DNA from: Haliclystus octoradiatus
Lineage: Eukaryota; Cnidaria; Staurozoa; Stauromedusae; Haliclystidae
DNA: 64,000 nucleotides
Assembly (NCBI GenBank): GCA_916610825.1
Contig: OU744447.1
Coordinates: 7,943,402 to 8,007,401 of the forward strand
Direction of reading: 5' to 3'
The first letter of the stretch is position 1; every line of letters starts with the position of its first letter. Below, piece by piece: positions 1-10,900 of the stretch. Both the position numbers and the translations under genes were made by a program. The notes below the pieces were generated by a model, which was not told the origin of the DNA, did no database searches, and was given only the letters and a program-made list of their open reading frames with translations.

Positions 1-251
1 ATCATTCATTCAGGACCTGATAAGTTCACATAGAACTTTTTTCACAGGTCAGATTTTTATTGCATTTCAGCACTAATCTAGAGGGGCTCTGAGCGCCCAC
101 TTCCAGATATTTTCGAAATAAAAGTTTTGAACTATTCAATTATTAGAACAATAAAATGTGTTACCAAAAAGATAAAAAAAAATTGGACCAGTCTAATATA
201 GAGGTATTGATTGAAATTGTACTGGAAATGTTGATCAGTATTAGCTTGTAC

Positions 252-3200
252 CTGTGAAGTTGGTGCTGGTGTCTCTTTCTTAGCTTCTGGTGCTGGTGCA
301 GCTTTTGGCTAAAAAAATAACCGACAAGTAACATTCCTTTATTATTTATATATTCCTGCAGCGCCTTCATTAGCGACGGACGCGCTTTTGCACGCTTCAG
401 GGAGTCGGTTCCTTTATCATTTATCTTTATCTAACTTTTTATTTATGGTTGATTTACTGTGATGTTTGAATATTTAATTTACAGTTAATTTGTTTATTAA
501 TTGTATATAATCTGGTTACAAGCCAGTTAACATCATTCATTTTTCAGAAACAGTTTCTATCAAACTCAACTATTTCACTCCGGTTAATCATCATGATCCG
601 GCTAATATCACTGTATAGTATATTCTAAATATTTCTTAGTTTAAATTCAATCATTATACACAGTATTTATCACATGTAATTGAAGGGCGGTATGTAAGCA
701 GGAGCCTTAGTTTTCCCTGTACTCGCCCAACAAGTTTTAAACTATTGACGAATAAAACAACAACACCAACCTACCTTTGTCACCATGACAACAACAAAAC
801 TCTTGGCAGGGTCAATTCCATAATCTTTGATATGTTTCTCATTATCAAGGATTTTACCTGTTGAAAATAAAATTAAACTCTTCCAAAATCTAAACAATTT
901 TAAAAACCAAAAAACAACACAAGGTTATAAATGCTAAATTATATTATGTGAAGTACTACCAAAGTAAAAGGAAGATATGAGCATGTGAAATAATTATTTC
1001 TATTAAGTATTTCAAATTTTGCTTCCCAAAATTTACAGAATAATTATAATAACACTTCAAAATAGTAGACGTTTGAAAGTCGGTCTGTTTGATACTTTCG
1101 TACTATTGTAGACTGTAGAAGTAGATCGCTCACTTGTGAGTCCCAGCATTTTGATATGAATGGCAATGACTTGACCTGATGTAAATGGCATTGTACATCT
1201 TGTGGTAGTGGGATGCTATTCTGGTGGTATGTGGTCATTGAAGTAAAATGGAAAGCAAAGGGGGAGATTCTCTAACGGGGCAGAAACGACAGGTGGGCTC
1301 TACGCTCTTAGAGTCATGTGCGTGTTTGTCGTTTGTATTGTTTCTGTGTATGAAACCATGCTGAAACTTGATATTTGAAGCCATGCTAAGCCATGACTGA
1401 CATTGATCTTTATCTTTGAATTTACACTAAGCTTAATTCAAGTTGAACTCGTAGCGAGTGCCCGCCAATCTTCCTCCTTTAAACATATTCTACAAGGTAT
1501 TTTAATGCAAGAAAAAATAAGCTCTACCTGCATGAATTAATTTCTGTCCTGCTATTGGAAAATCTGCTCCTTTCTCTTTTTCAATTTTTTCTTTCACAAC
1601 TTGGACCTGAAGTAAGATAAAATAAATAATAATAATATCTATAATATAAGCCGCACCGTTTTTGTGTGTGTGAGTGTGTGTGTATGTGTCCTCATTTTGT
1701 TGTTATTGATTCGCGCTCTCCACGGATAATGCACAACATCCAAATTTTACAGGAATGTTCTCCAGCTACCTGGTCGGGTTTTAGGCTTACTTTAATGTCC
1801 AATGTCGTTCTCAATTTCAATCCAAATCTAGAGGAAGATTTTCTTTTTTCCGTACTTGCGCATCTCGTGGCCTAAACGACATTTTGTTTGTTCGTTTGCT
1901 GCTCCTGCTCATGTGCTCAGGCTATTGTTCCAAGTGTTCTCAAGTATGGCAACAAATCTTAGAATATAAATCCTGAAGTTTACCACAACATTTTGTCATT
2001 AAAGAAGAGAAGATTTGGAAAAAAAGAGATGTTAGAACGATTTTAAAATATTTGAAGATGATAATAAAATCTCAGCGAGCAAGTCAGTCATCCTTACGAG
2101 CACCATGGAAACGATGATCAAGAACATATCATTCCAACAATGGATGAAAATAGCTCCTTTGTAACAACAGACAATGAAGAAATATTGCAACAATAACCAT
2201 TTAATTGATGTCTCCTGAGTCTGTATACAGTAATAATATTTGATTGTATGTTTAATATTTATAGGTTGGATTTAGTTACATACATTATTTCAAAAGATAC
2301 GGAATTTGATTTAAAAAGTTTACATTTGTATAGGTTAAATTTCAGTTACATATATTATTTCAAAAGTTACACCAACGATATGCCTTAAATTTGTCATATG
2401 CAGTTTAAAGATAAAGATATTGAAGAGGTTAATACGAAAATTTATAGTTTCTAAGTTTAAGATGTAATAATTTTGAAAACTATAATTTTTCTTCTGTTTA
2501 AGTTACTTTTATAATTTAAAAAGTTTAATTGCTATTATAATTCTAAATTTAGGTTAGTTAGTTATGTTCCTTGAATCTGAATAAAACATTCGTCCTCAAG
2601 TCATGTAGATTGGGGCCTATATACTTCTGAATATCATTTCAGATATGATCCAATCCTCATTTCCAAAACCGTACAACCCAAATATACCCAGCGCAGTGGG
2701 TCCTTATTGCTAGTTAATTATATAATATCATTAAAATAATTATATACCAATTATAATAATATCAGTATTAATTATAGAAGTCTAAGAATTTATTGAGCAT
2801 ACTTTAAATGAAAAAGTCTACCACACAAAAAGTAACATGATAGCTGTAGAGTGAATAACATATTGTGAAATTAAGGTGATGCAGCAAAATAAATCATCTC
2901 ACCCCTAATATGAAAATTGAAAAAATGTGTTCACTTGTTCTGTGAAATGATGCTACGCATCCAGACTGTAGAGTCTGCTGCCTGAGGCTAAGATCGTAGC
3001 AGGAGAACAATAATTTCAATAATGATATGGGCCTTTTCTGGCTGCACATTTGTCTTGTTTTTACAATTTTCTATATATTTTCAACTAAATCCAGCCGCAG
3101 AACAACACAAGCGGTACTTCAAGCCTCATTATTGTATGATTTGAAAAATAGCTTAGCCGCACAAATTACAAACTCAGCAGTCTGGATTACAAACGTTGCA

Positions 3201-4444
3201 TTTTTCATTATTTTTTGTTTATCGTGAAATCGGCTTAAAATTTCTAAACATATGCCTAATGATAGACTAATCCAGAGCTTCCAACCTTTGAAGTCTCGAC
3301 ATAGGGAGGCTTGGGTGCCGAAGGCATCCTCCGCTAGGGGGGTCTGTGGGCATGCCCCCCGGGAAAATTTTTGAGCAGTTATGCCTAAATAACAGCTAAT
3401 GCTGCGATCTGTTCGAATTTTAGCAAAAATAGTCACCCAGAAATTTACTTAGTTGAATAAGTTGGCAACAAAAGGGATTTAATTAGTCACATGGCGTAGT
3501 CGCCAGAGCTTCAGAGACATTCAACATGGCTGCTAAAAACGGAGAAGAACGTAATGAATTATCGTAAAGCATTCCCAGCCTTCATTTCAGAATTTCAATG
3601 TCAAAACTGAACAGAAAAAGGGTACAAAATATTTTGTTACACAAATTTATATCATTTAGGACATAATCTTGAAATATGATAGACAAAAAATAACTTTATT
3701 ATACAATTTATTTTGTAAATAACAAACACGTGAATTATCGGGAGAATTTGGGAGCAATCCGGAGAGCTGGAATTTGCTTTCGAAAGCGGGAGACTCCCGA
3801 TGGGATCGGGAGGGTTGGAAGCTCTGTTAATTTGTTGTGAAAATTAATGCGGTAAAATTTTTTCATAACTACGTCTAATGAATGCACTGCAGCAATGAGA
3901 TAGGTTTAGGCCTATTTTCTAGATTTGAGAACATATATATATATCTTAGGGCTTGGGCCATTTTAATGATGAGATGACTGGCTGACTGACTCTATTAAAA
4001 TACACTAATTCAATAATGGCTAAACATTTTGTGATTTCGTATATCACATTGAATCATGATTGAGCATCAATTTTCTTTCAGTAAACTGTATTTCTCACCG
4101 TCTATGGCCTATGGCTAGCCAGGCTAGGCCTAGCCGCCTAGTCTAAGCCTATGCACTGTGTTTACAGTCAATTCGCCGATTGTAGTTTTTGATAGGCCTA
4201 CCACGCACAAAGATATATTTTTCATCAACTTAACAGCTCAAATTTAGGTAAAAGATGAAGGCTGATGCTAGCTTAATCATATTTTGGGCTGGAATAACTT
4301 GAACGAAGACCAGATTTAATTCAAGTTTAGTTGTCTTTCACATCCGAGTTCCGACTAGAGTAATCAACATTTTCTTACCGTATCATTTTCTTCAACTTCT
4401 ATTTTAAATGTCTGCTGTTGTAGGGTTTTGAATGTAACAAGCAT
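252..4444 (-). CDS. RAD23: RAD23 UV excision repair / proteasome shuttle protein, 5' part
   Basis: Exons read on the minus strand: 4379-4444 (ATG at 4444), 1528-1606, 775-857 and 252-308, all with GT-AG borders and matching phases (285 nt, 95 codons). The translation opens MLVTFKTLQQQTFKIEVEEN and continues through KIEKEKGADFPIAGQKLI, GKILDNEKHIKDYGI and FVVVMVTKPKAAPAPE. That is the RAD23 N-terminal ubiquitin-like domain followed by the start of its Pro/Ala-rich linker. In this family the UBL docks on the proteasome, while the UBA and XPC-binding domains bind polyubiquitin and the repair factor XPC; those domains would lie left of the window. The first intron is about 2.8 kb and contains a TIR element. 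An upstream in-frame ATG at 4558 exists, but the family starts at MLVTFKTL. The gene is cut by the window edge. Confidence 0.93.
1257..1484. repeat. MITE with AGGGGG/CCTCCTTT ends, relative of 40434-40633
   Basis: The right end (cgtagcgagtgcccgccaat followed by cttcctcctttaaa) matches the right end of the TTAA-flanked element at 40434-40633, and the left end AAAGGGGGAGATTCTC is its rough inverse. The copy lies in RAD23 intron 1 and lacks a clear left TTAA. Confidence 0.45.
3273..3826. mobile_element. Non-autonomous DNA transposon with CAGAGCTTCCAACC inverted ends
   Basis: CAGAGCTTCCAACC at 3273-3286 is matched in reverse by GGTTGGAAGCTCTG at 3813-3826, giving a 554-bp element in RAD23 intron 1. 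No clean target duplication is visible and no transposase is encoded. It includes a G/C-rich run near 3340-3365. Confidence 0.55.
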
Positions 4445-5087
4445 CGTTCTAAATGTATGTGTTCGCTGACGATATAACGAATAAAATAAAAGTCCAAGGA
4501 ATATAAGTTGTGAAGTCACACAAAAAATATTTGAAGTCCAAAAGTTGTAGTCTACCATCTTTTGACGTCACACCTAGTCCCAGATCCCTCAGGAGCCCAT
4601 TTCACATTTGGGTAGCTCATGACGTCACCGTCGTCTGCACATTACCTATCTACAGAACTTGTTGCTGAATTTTTATTTTCATGTTGATGTTGGTAGTAGG
4701 ATTATAGCACATATATATCATTTATAAATTAATAGGAGCTACCACACACTTGCCATCATTTTAATAAAGCACTAAAAATTCACAAGCCTCAGGGCGAGGA
4801 AGTTTTAGCTTCCTGAGTGTCTCCCAAACTTTTTCTATTTTTTTAATAATGTCAATAGTAAATATACAATACATTGTAGATTTTGTAGAGTACAGTAATA
4901 AGTAAATATATAAGAAATTAATTAGTAATATAAAGGTACTTATGTAATCTTCGCTCTTTTAATAGTACTCGATGCCATAACTGCAGAGCTGTTTGCTAAT
5001 AAATAAACGAATAAATACCAATATCTTTAATTACCAATAAAATTACAGCATCTAATAACTGTTAAGTTTCGTATTTAATTAACCTTC

Positions 5088-5140
5088 ATCATCATCATCA
5101 TCATTTATTCAGAACCTTTAAGTTATACAAACTTCTTTTC
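5088..5140 (-). repeat. Retroposon 3' tail with (ATG)n microsatellite
   Basis: The segment (CAT)n-tttattcagaacct is the 3' end of a dispersed repeat that on its own strand reads aggttctgaataa followed by (ATG)n. Other ends occur at 1-30 (cut by the window), 5545-5600 (opposite strand) and 5957-5990. A unique body ending in the same short tandem repeat is typical of L2/CR1-like LINEs and the SINEs they mobilise; the assignment is inference. Confidence 0.45.
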
Positions 5141-5218
5141 AAAGGACTGATAGCTGTATATATAGCTGGACTGTATGTATAGCTGGACTTGTAGCTGTAT
5201 ATATATATATATATATAT

Positions 5219-5393
5219 ATATAATAAAGAAGTCAAAGACTACACATTTTGATACTGTTACTTAAAGTTTCACGCTTTATGCGATCCTCAGACAGTTAAA
5301 ACTGTCTGTTTTAACTGTCTGAGGATCGCATAAAGCGTGAAACTTTAAGTAACAGTATCAAAATGTGTAGTCTTTGACTTCTTTATTATATTT
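5219..5393. mobile_element. Fold-back element A: ~82-bp perfect palindrome arms, hammerhead in each arm
   Basis: The left arm up to 5302 is the exact reverse complement of the right arm from 5308, with a 5-bp centre (5303-5307). The right flank (gctctgtca...gagcact...gctattagataatatctaat) is shared with the palindrome at 9328-9533, so both belong to one family. Because the arms mirror each other, each strand carries a hammerhead-like core: 5314-5356 on plus and 5254-5296 on minus. Penelope-like elements are known to carry hammerheads and sometimes inverted terminal repeats, so a Penelope-like origin is possible but no reverse transcriptase is present. Confidence 0.85.
5314..5356 (+). ncRNA. 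Type I hammerhead ribozyme candidate, fold-back A, plus arm
   Basis: Stem I ACTGT (5314-5318) pairs with ACAGT (5352-5356). Between them: CTGAGGA (5319-5325; only the tolerant U7 position differs from CUGAUGA), stem II CGC/GCG (5327-5329 and 5335-5337) with a U-U step at its base, GAAA (5339-5342), a 3-bp stem III ACT/AGT with loop TTA, and cleavage after the A of GTA at 5351. The mirror core on the minus strand is at 5254-5296. Stem II is short and lacks the usual G-C closing pair. Confidence 0.62.
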
Positions 5394-5570
5394 ACAGCTC
5401 TGTCAACTGACATTGAGCACTGTTTTACTGCTATTAGATAATATCTAATACTATATATATATATATATATGTATTATTGTAATCAATTATTTTATGTTTA
5501 TTCTCTAGTTTATTACGTAAATCAGTCCTGTGAACAAAAGTTATTGTAAAACTTATCAGGTTCTGAATAA

Positions 5571-5602
<32 letters not shown>

Positions 5603-5607
5603 AATCA

Positions 5608-5672
5608 GACATTCATATTCAGTGCTCTTATATTAGTTTCACGCCAAGGCGATCATCAGACTATTTAATCTG
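5608..5672 (-). repeat. Relic of the hammerhead repeat
   Basis: Read on the minus strand this contains CTGATGA, then TCGCC-TT-GGCGT, then GAAAC, matching the core order of fold-back elements A and B. The stem III / cleavage segment is altered (TAATATAAGAGC), so it looks inactive. Confidence 0.45.
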
Positions 5673-6818
5673 GGAATATTAATTTAATAGGAATTTAATT
5701 AATTAAGGAAAATTAATATGCGCATATGAGAATTAATTGATCAGGGGTGATCAAGTGTCCCCATTGCTGCTATGGTCATAATGTAGGTATGCTTATTATG
5801 ATGAGTGCTAGATGCGAATTAAATAATCAGCCAAGTTCATATCACAATTGTAAATTGTTGTAGGTTAACTGGTATACAACTGCTTATGAATTTTAAAGTG
5901 TGGCTTTAACACAATCTCAAATAGATGACTGGAAGCTGATTTAATGATATGATGATATCATCATCATCATTTATTCAGTATCCCACGTAAGCTTAAAACA
6001 AGCTTATTTATAGGGGAGCTGATACATAATAGTTATAGTTATAGTTGAGTGTAGTTATAAAGTAAAATATTAAAGGTAAAGTAATAAAAGGATTTAAAAG
6101 GATTTAGATAACACAACTAGAAAGTTTATAAGCAGAAAACTATTTACATGTAAAGTACACCTTTTGTAATTAAATGGCATCTGAATTTTTAAGTAAATAA
6201 GACATATGGTTTGATCAATGGTCATACTTGCTTGATCCGTGATCTATTTAGCTCAGTTTTCAATTAGAGTGACTTTTCGAATGTCCTTGATGTATGTGAC
6301 GTATTGCGTAATTTGCGTATCAGGCTAAAAGAAGAACAAGTAAAATAACTAACAAAATAACTATGTGCAAGCGTGATATAAGGACATTTTATCAGGGTTA
6401 TGCTGTGTGAATTGACTATTACGTATATAATACATATCTGTATTATATAACTGGTTTGGTTTACAAATATGATTTTAATCTCATGCGCATACTACGTTGA
6501 GGTTGAAGTTTTGAGACATTGAGAACTTTTCTCGTAATCAAATCATGGTCCAATAGCGTCAAAATAGCTCAACAATTAATTGTCTTCTAAAATGCCTGAC
6601 AGATGGTCAATCATATCATTTGCCAATTTGCCCAGACTTGGTCCACAGCGTAACCTATTCGTTTCAGATGGTTTACTTTTTGTTTTAAAAGTTCAAACTG
6701 TTATTAATATAAGTTTCAAGGCAAAATCAAATCGAAATGACTATAGCAGCTGTAAACTGGTATTTGAATTAAATAGATGGCTTTGTGCAATACTCATTAC
6801 GCACTTACAGTAGTCATG

Positions 6819-7380
6819 TGACAGCACGGTCCCATACCCCGGGGAGTTAACAATTGGTAATGTAAGCCGAAACTTATAGTCAAATTCTCTTGTGATAGAA
6901 TATATCGTTTCTTTTTTGATTTCAAAAAATTGGACTCGAATATCTTCAAAATGCCACCATGTTTAAGTCCAATTCTGACGGAGAAAAATTCGCGCTATGC
7001 AAAAACGCAACAGTGATAGAGAAAAAGTTAAAATATCCACATATACGTGTTTCCCAAAAGACGTTATATACACTTTAAAATGTATTAATTTCCCTGGTAT
7101 CGGGACTCTTCTGTAGGGATTTAATTGTTAAAAACCGGTCCTAAATGGCCTTATGGCAAGCATCAAAGTTGCTATTTCATCTTTTATGATGACAGTTTTG
7201 GACTGGATAGTGATAATGATGATTCAAAAAGTGAACAAATTCGTTGCAGAGTGATTTCTCTGTTGCTACTATGCAAGATTCCGGGTACCCGTGCGATGAA
7301 TCTACTAAAACCGTGTTAAAGGGACTGATCTGACGCGTTAATAATCGGCTATTTCTCGGGGTCTGGGGGCCGTGCTGTCA
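6819..7380. mobile_element. 562-bp DNA element with TGACAGCACGG inverted ends
   Basis: TGACAGCACGGTCCC at the left end is mirrored by GGGGGCCGTGCTGTCA at 7365-7380, and similarity continues inward (CCCCGGGGAGTT against TTTCTCGGGG). A broken reading frame inside encodes an acidic Asp/Ser-rich stretch but no recognisable transposase domain. I call it a non-autonomous or decayed DNA transposon. Confidence 0.6.
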
Positions 7381-7632
7381 TTTGACTAGTGCATTAATTA
7401 ACTGACAAATATATAGTAGAAATATATTGCAGGGACAGATACGTGATTACTGCGATCCATGATAGAGGTAGATAGGCGAGTGGAAAATGGTTGAAGCCTA
7501 ATAGATTACAGTAGTACTTTCTGGTAATTTGCCATTTATGATACAAATTTAATCTTCATTTCTTTACTAATCATCATTCCGATTTCATTTTCGACATTAT
7601 TATCATCTACAATGTTTTTACGTTAGCTCAAA

Positions 7633-7729
7633 CCCCGGTCAAATGAAGCCAACATCTTCACAACATTTGATAAAATTTCGCATCAATGTTGTGAAAATCC
7701 TTGCAAAATGTTGGTTCATTCGGCCGGGG
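7633..7729. repeat. 97-bp MITE with CCCCGG inverted ends
   Basis: CCCCGGTCAAATGAAGCCAA is mirrored by TTGGTTCATTCGGCCGGGG. Almost the whole unit can fold into one imperfect hairpin. It lies about 180 bp upstream of the receptor start. Confidence 0.55.
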
Positions 7730-7910
7730 CTTCATTAGCAATTTTCAAGTTTAAAACTAAATTAATTATTAAAGATGAACATAAAGGATAATAGACATAA
7801 CATAGCTGTAATAATTGCAAGTCAGATGTTTACCGTATCCATATGGGAGGAGTCTAGCTATAAATTACTTATCTTTATTTTGCACGAGAAAGACTATATA
7901 AGCTCAAAAT

Positions 7911-10900
7911 ATGAAAATGATAAAATATACACAAGTCGTAGAAAAATTGAGATTCGAATTTATAATTATTTTCATGGTTTTAATTTTGAATTATAAATTA
8001 CTTGAGTCAAAGATTTTACTTATTACAGATACAGATTCAAGATCAGTCACAATAGAACAAAATGCATTTCAACTTTTTATTAAGAATAATACACAGACTT
8101 TCACAATTCTATCATCATCCACTTCGCCAATGAAGAAAAGAATACAATTAATCCAAAATATTTCTTATGATGCAGATAATAGCTGCTTAATTATAATTAC
8201 TGATTCTTTGAGAATGCTAGATTATTATAAGAATATTGCCAAGTTTGAAAATTTACATTGTTTTTATTCGATTTTGACGAAACATGGAACAGAAATTGGA
8301 GTAAGTATAAAAATACAGCATGACTAAAATACCGTCTATATAGGTACATATATAGTAATTCTGCTACGGTGAATATATAAATATTTAATCAACCACAATT
8401 AAACGTTGTTTCCAACAAGATGTGTATATGGAGTCTAAATCGGAATATTATGTTTCAAAAATGAAACGAGGAGGTTGAACTCGAACTCCAACTCTGAGTC
8501 GGACAATATATATAAATACCGTCTACAGGGAAAATATTCTAACAATTTATAACCCGATTTTCCATTCAAATTTAATTTCGATTGATGACGCTGGTCTGAC
8601 ACCGTGTTTCATTTCTGCCAAGGAACCCATCAGAGACCTTTCTGATGTCGTAGCTCGTCAGGCATCGCGCCTGAAGTCCCGCTAACGAATTGTAGAGATG
8701 AGAAGTTGATATAAGAATTTGATTGAATATTGATAGAGAATTTAATTTCAATTTATAAATTTGTTTATTAATTCAATTTTACCTCGTTTCTGACTAATAA
8801 GAATATGATTTTTTTAAAGGCGCGGTTTATTAGAAATGGATTTTCAGAGGATAAATTAAATCAAATATCTAATGGTATACAATAATATATCCAAAAATAC
8901 AAACAGAAAAACTTTAATATTTAATGACATTAATGCTTCATATAATTTAGTTATACAGTAGTTGACATGTATGTAATATATTAGTTATCATTCCACTATA
9001 TATATATATCTTTATTTTATTCATTTCAGTTAAAATGGTTAACTTTAGTTATTATAATTTCGGAACAATGTAAACGAGCAATTTGCTCATATTGACAACC
9101 GAATCAAAATAAAATTACACACACACAATCTATAACTTTAATCTAACTAATAACAATAAATAACTAAATGACGATACATCAGATTCAGATAAACTATTCC
9201 ATGCTAGTGACAATTCTTGAAGTAAAGAATTACTGTCTAAACTAAACTGGTAGCAATTCACTGATGGAAATGTTTCGTGTCGTAAAAAGAATGTCTAATT
9301 TTTGACTATTTTCAACTATATTATCTTATAATATAGTAAAAGGAGTCAAAGACTACACAATCATAATTGTTACTAACAGTTCCATGCTTACTCAATCATC
9401 AGACAAATAAACTAAAAAAATTTTTTTTTTTATTATTATTTTTTTTTTAGTTTATTTGTCTGATGATTGCGTAAGCATGAAACTATTAGTAACAATTATG
9501 AATGTGTAGTCTTTGACTCCTTTTATTATATTTAGCTCTGTCAAATGATATCGAGCACTATTTTTTGCTATTAGATAATATCTAATATTATCTTATATTA
9601 TATATATATATTATATAATATCAAAAAAATAGGATATGTTCTATATCTACGTAACCATTTAAAATTTTGAAAACAAAATCATAAATCAAAATAAAGGCGT
9701 CTTAATACTCTAAGGATGGTAATTTCAAAAGAGATAGACAATCTTGGCAATTTATAATATGTTATATAATTTATAATATTTTATATAATTTATAATATTT
9801 TATATAATTTATAATATTTTATATAATTTATAATATAATATTGCAAGGATATTGCTTGCTTGACCACTATAAACAGGTGAGCGGGCCGCTCAAGCAGGTT
9901 TTGACATATTCTTCTTTTGTAAAATACCCAAAGTCCGTATGACTAAAATTTTCTAATTTATTGGGATTTCTAGTGTCCAAAATTTCTTAAAAGTTCATTA
10001 TTATTCAAAGCTGTATAGAAAGGTCCCGAGAAAGGTAAAATCTCAAGATTTGAGCACTTTATTGACTTGTTTGAACTACCTACTTATAAAATCAATAAAG
10101 TACAGCATTTTGTAGCATCATGGTTTCTGTAGTCTCCCCATTACTACCCGTATAAAACGGGTGAGAAACTTTGAAAAATATGTATTAATTCAAGTGAGAA
10201 AAAATTTGAATTTCTTAAATGATTTGAAGAAGTACTCATATTTCTTAAAATTTTTGAGATTTATGTTTCTTATAACAAATTGTATTCCTGTTTATATTGA
10301 ATCCCCGATTGAATTCTTCTCTGTTTAATTATATAGGAATCAATGCATCACAAGTCATCGATATGCTACGATTACATTAACGAATTAACACTTTTGTTAC
10401 TGAATTTAGTCGGTGTAGGCTCAGTAACAATAATAGAGATTGGTACCAAATGGGTTGCCATGGCAAAATACATTATAGAATATAGAAGAAACAATGGATT
10501 GATTGCACATTATTTTCTCAATACAGATCAATTTGTAACAAAGTATACTATAGAAAGTATATTAGGGAATACACGAACATTATCACCAAGCTTGATTGTC
10601 TTGCTATGTCCATATTATTTATTATCAACATTTATGAGTTCAGCTAAAGCATTTAATATGATTGACACTTCCTATACATGGGTATTTCCAGTTGTCAATC
10701 AAGAATATTTTGAAGAGCTTCAAATTAAACCAATGAGGTATTATTTATTTGATGTCATACCAGAGATAGTAATTAATAAAAGGTTGATTACAAAGATGGT
10801 TTTGTCAATGGAAGGATCAATATATAACACTATGACGGATGCATTGCCGAACAGGTAGTAATATGAGAATGCCCTCCAAAAATGTATTCAGGGACCATGC

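Larger units (their letters stand above)
4445..7910. other. Intergenic region between RAD23 and the glutamate receptor
   Basis: RAD23 (minus) and the receptor (plus) diverge across about 3.5 kb. I see no conserved coding exon here. It holds microsatellites ((AT)n near 5195-5222 and 5450-5470; (ATG/CAT)n at 5088-5107, 5574-5600 and 5957-5976), a hammerhead-bearing palindrome, a 562-bp TIR element and a short MITE, each listed separately. Confidence 0.6.

Noticed and set aside
3119..3436. 105-aa frame on minus in RAD23 intron 1
   Set aside because: It overlaps the end of a TIR element, has no known domain and no splice support.
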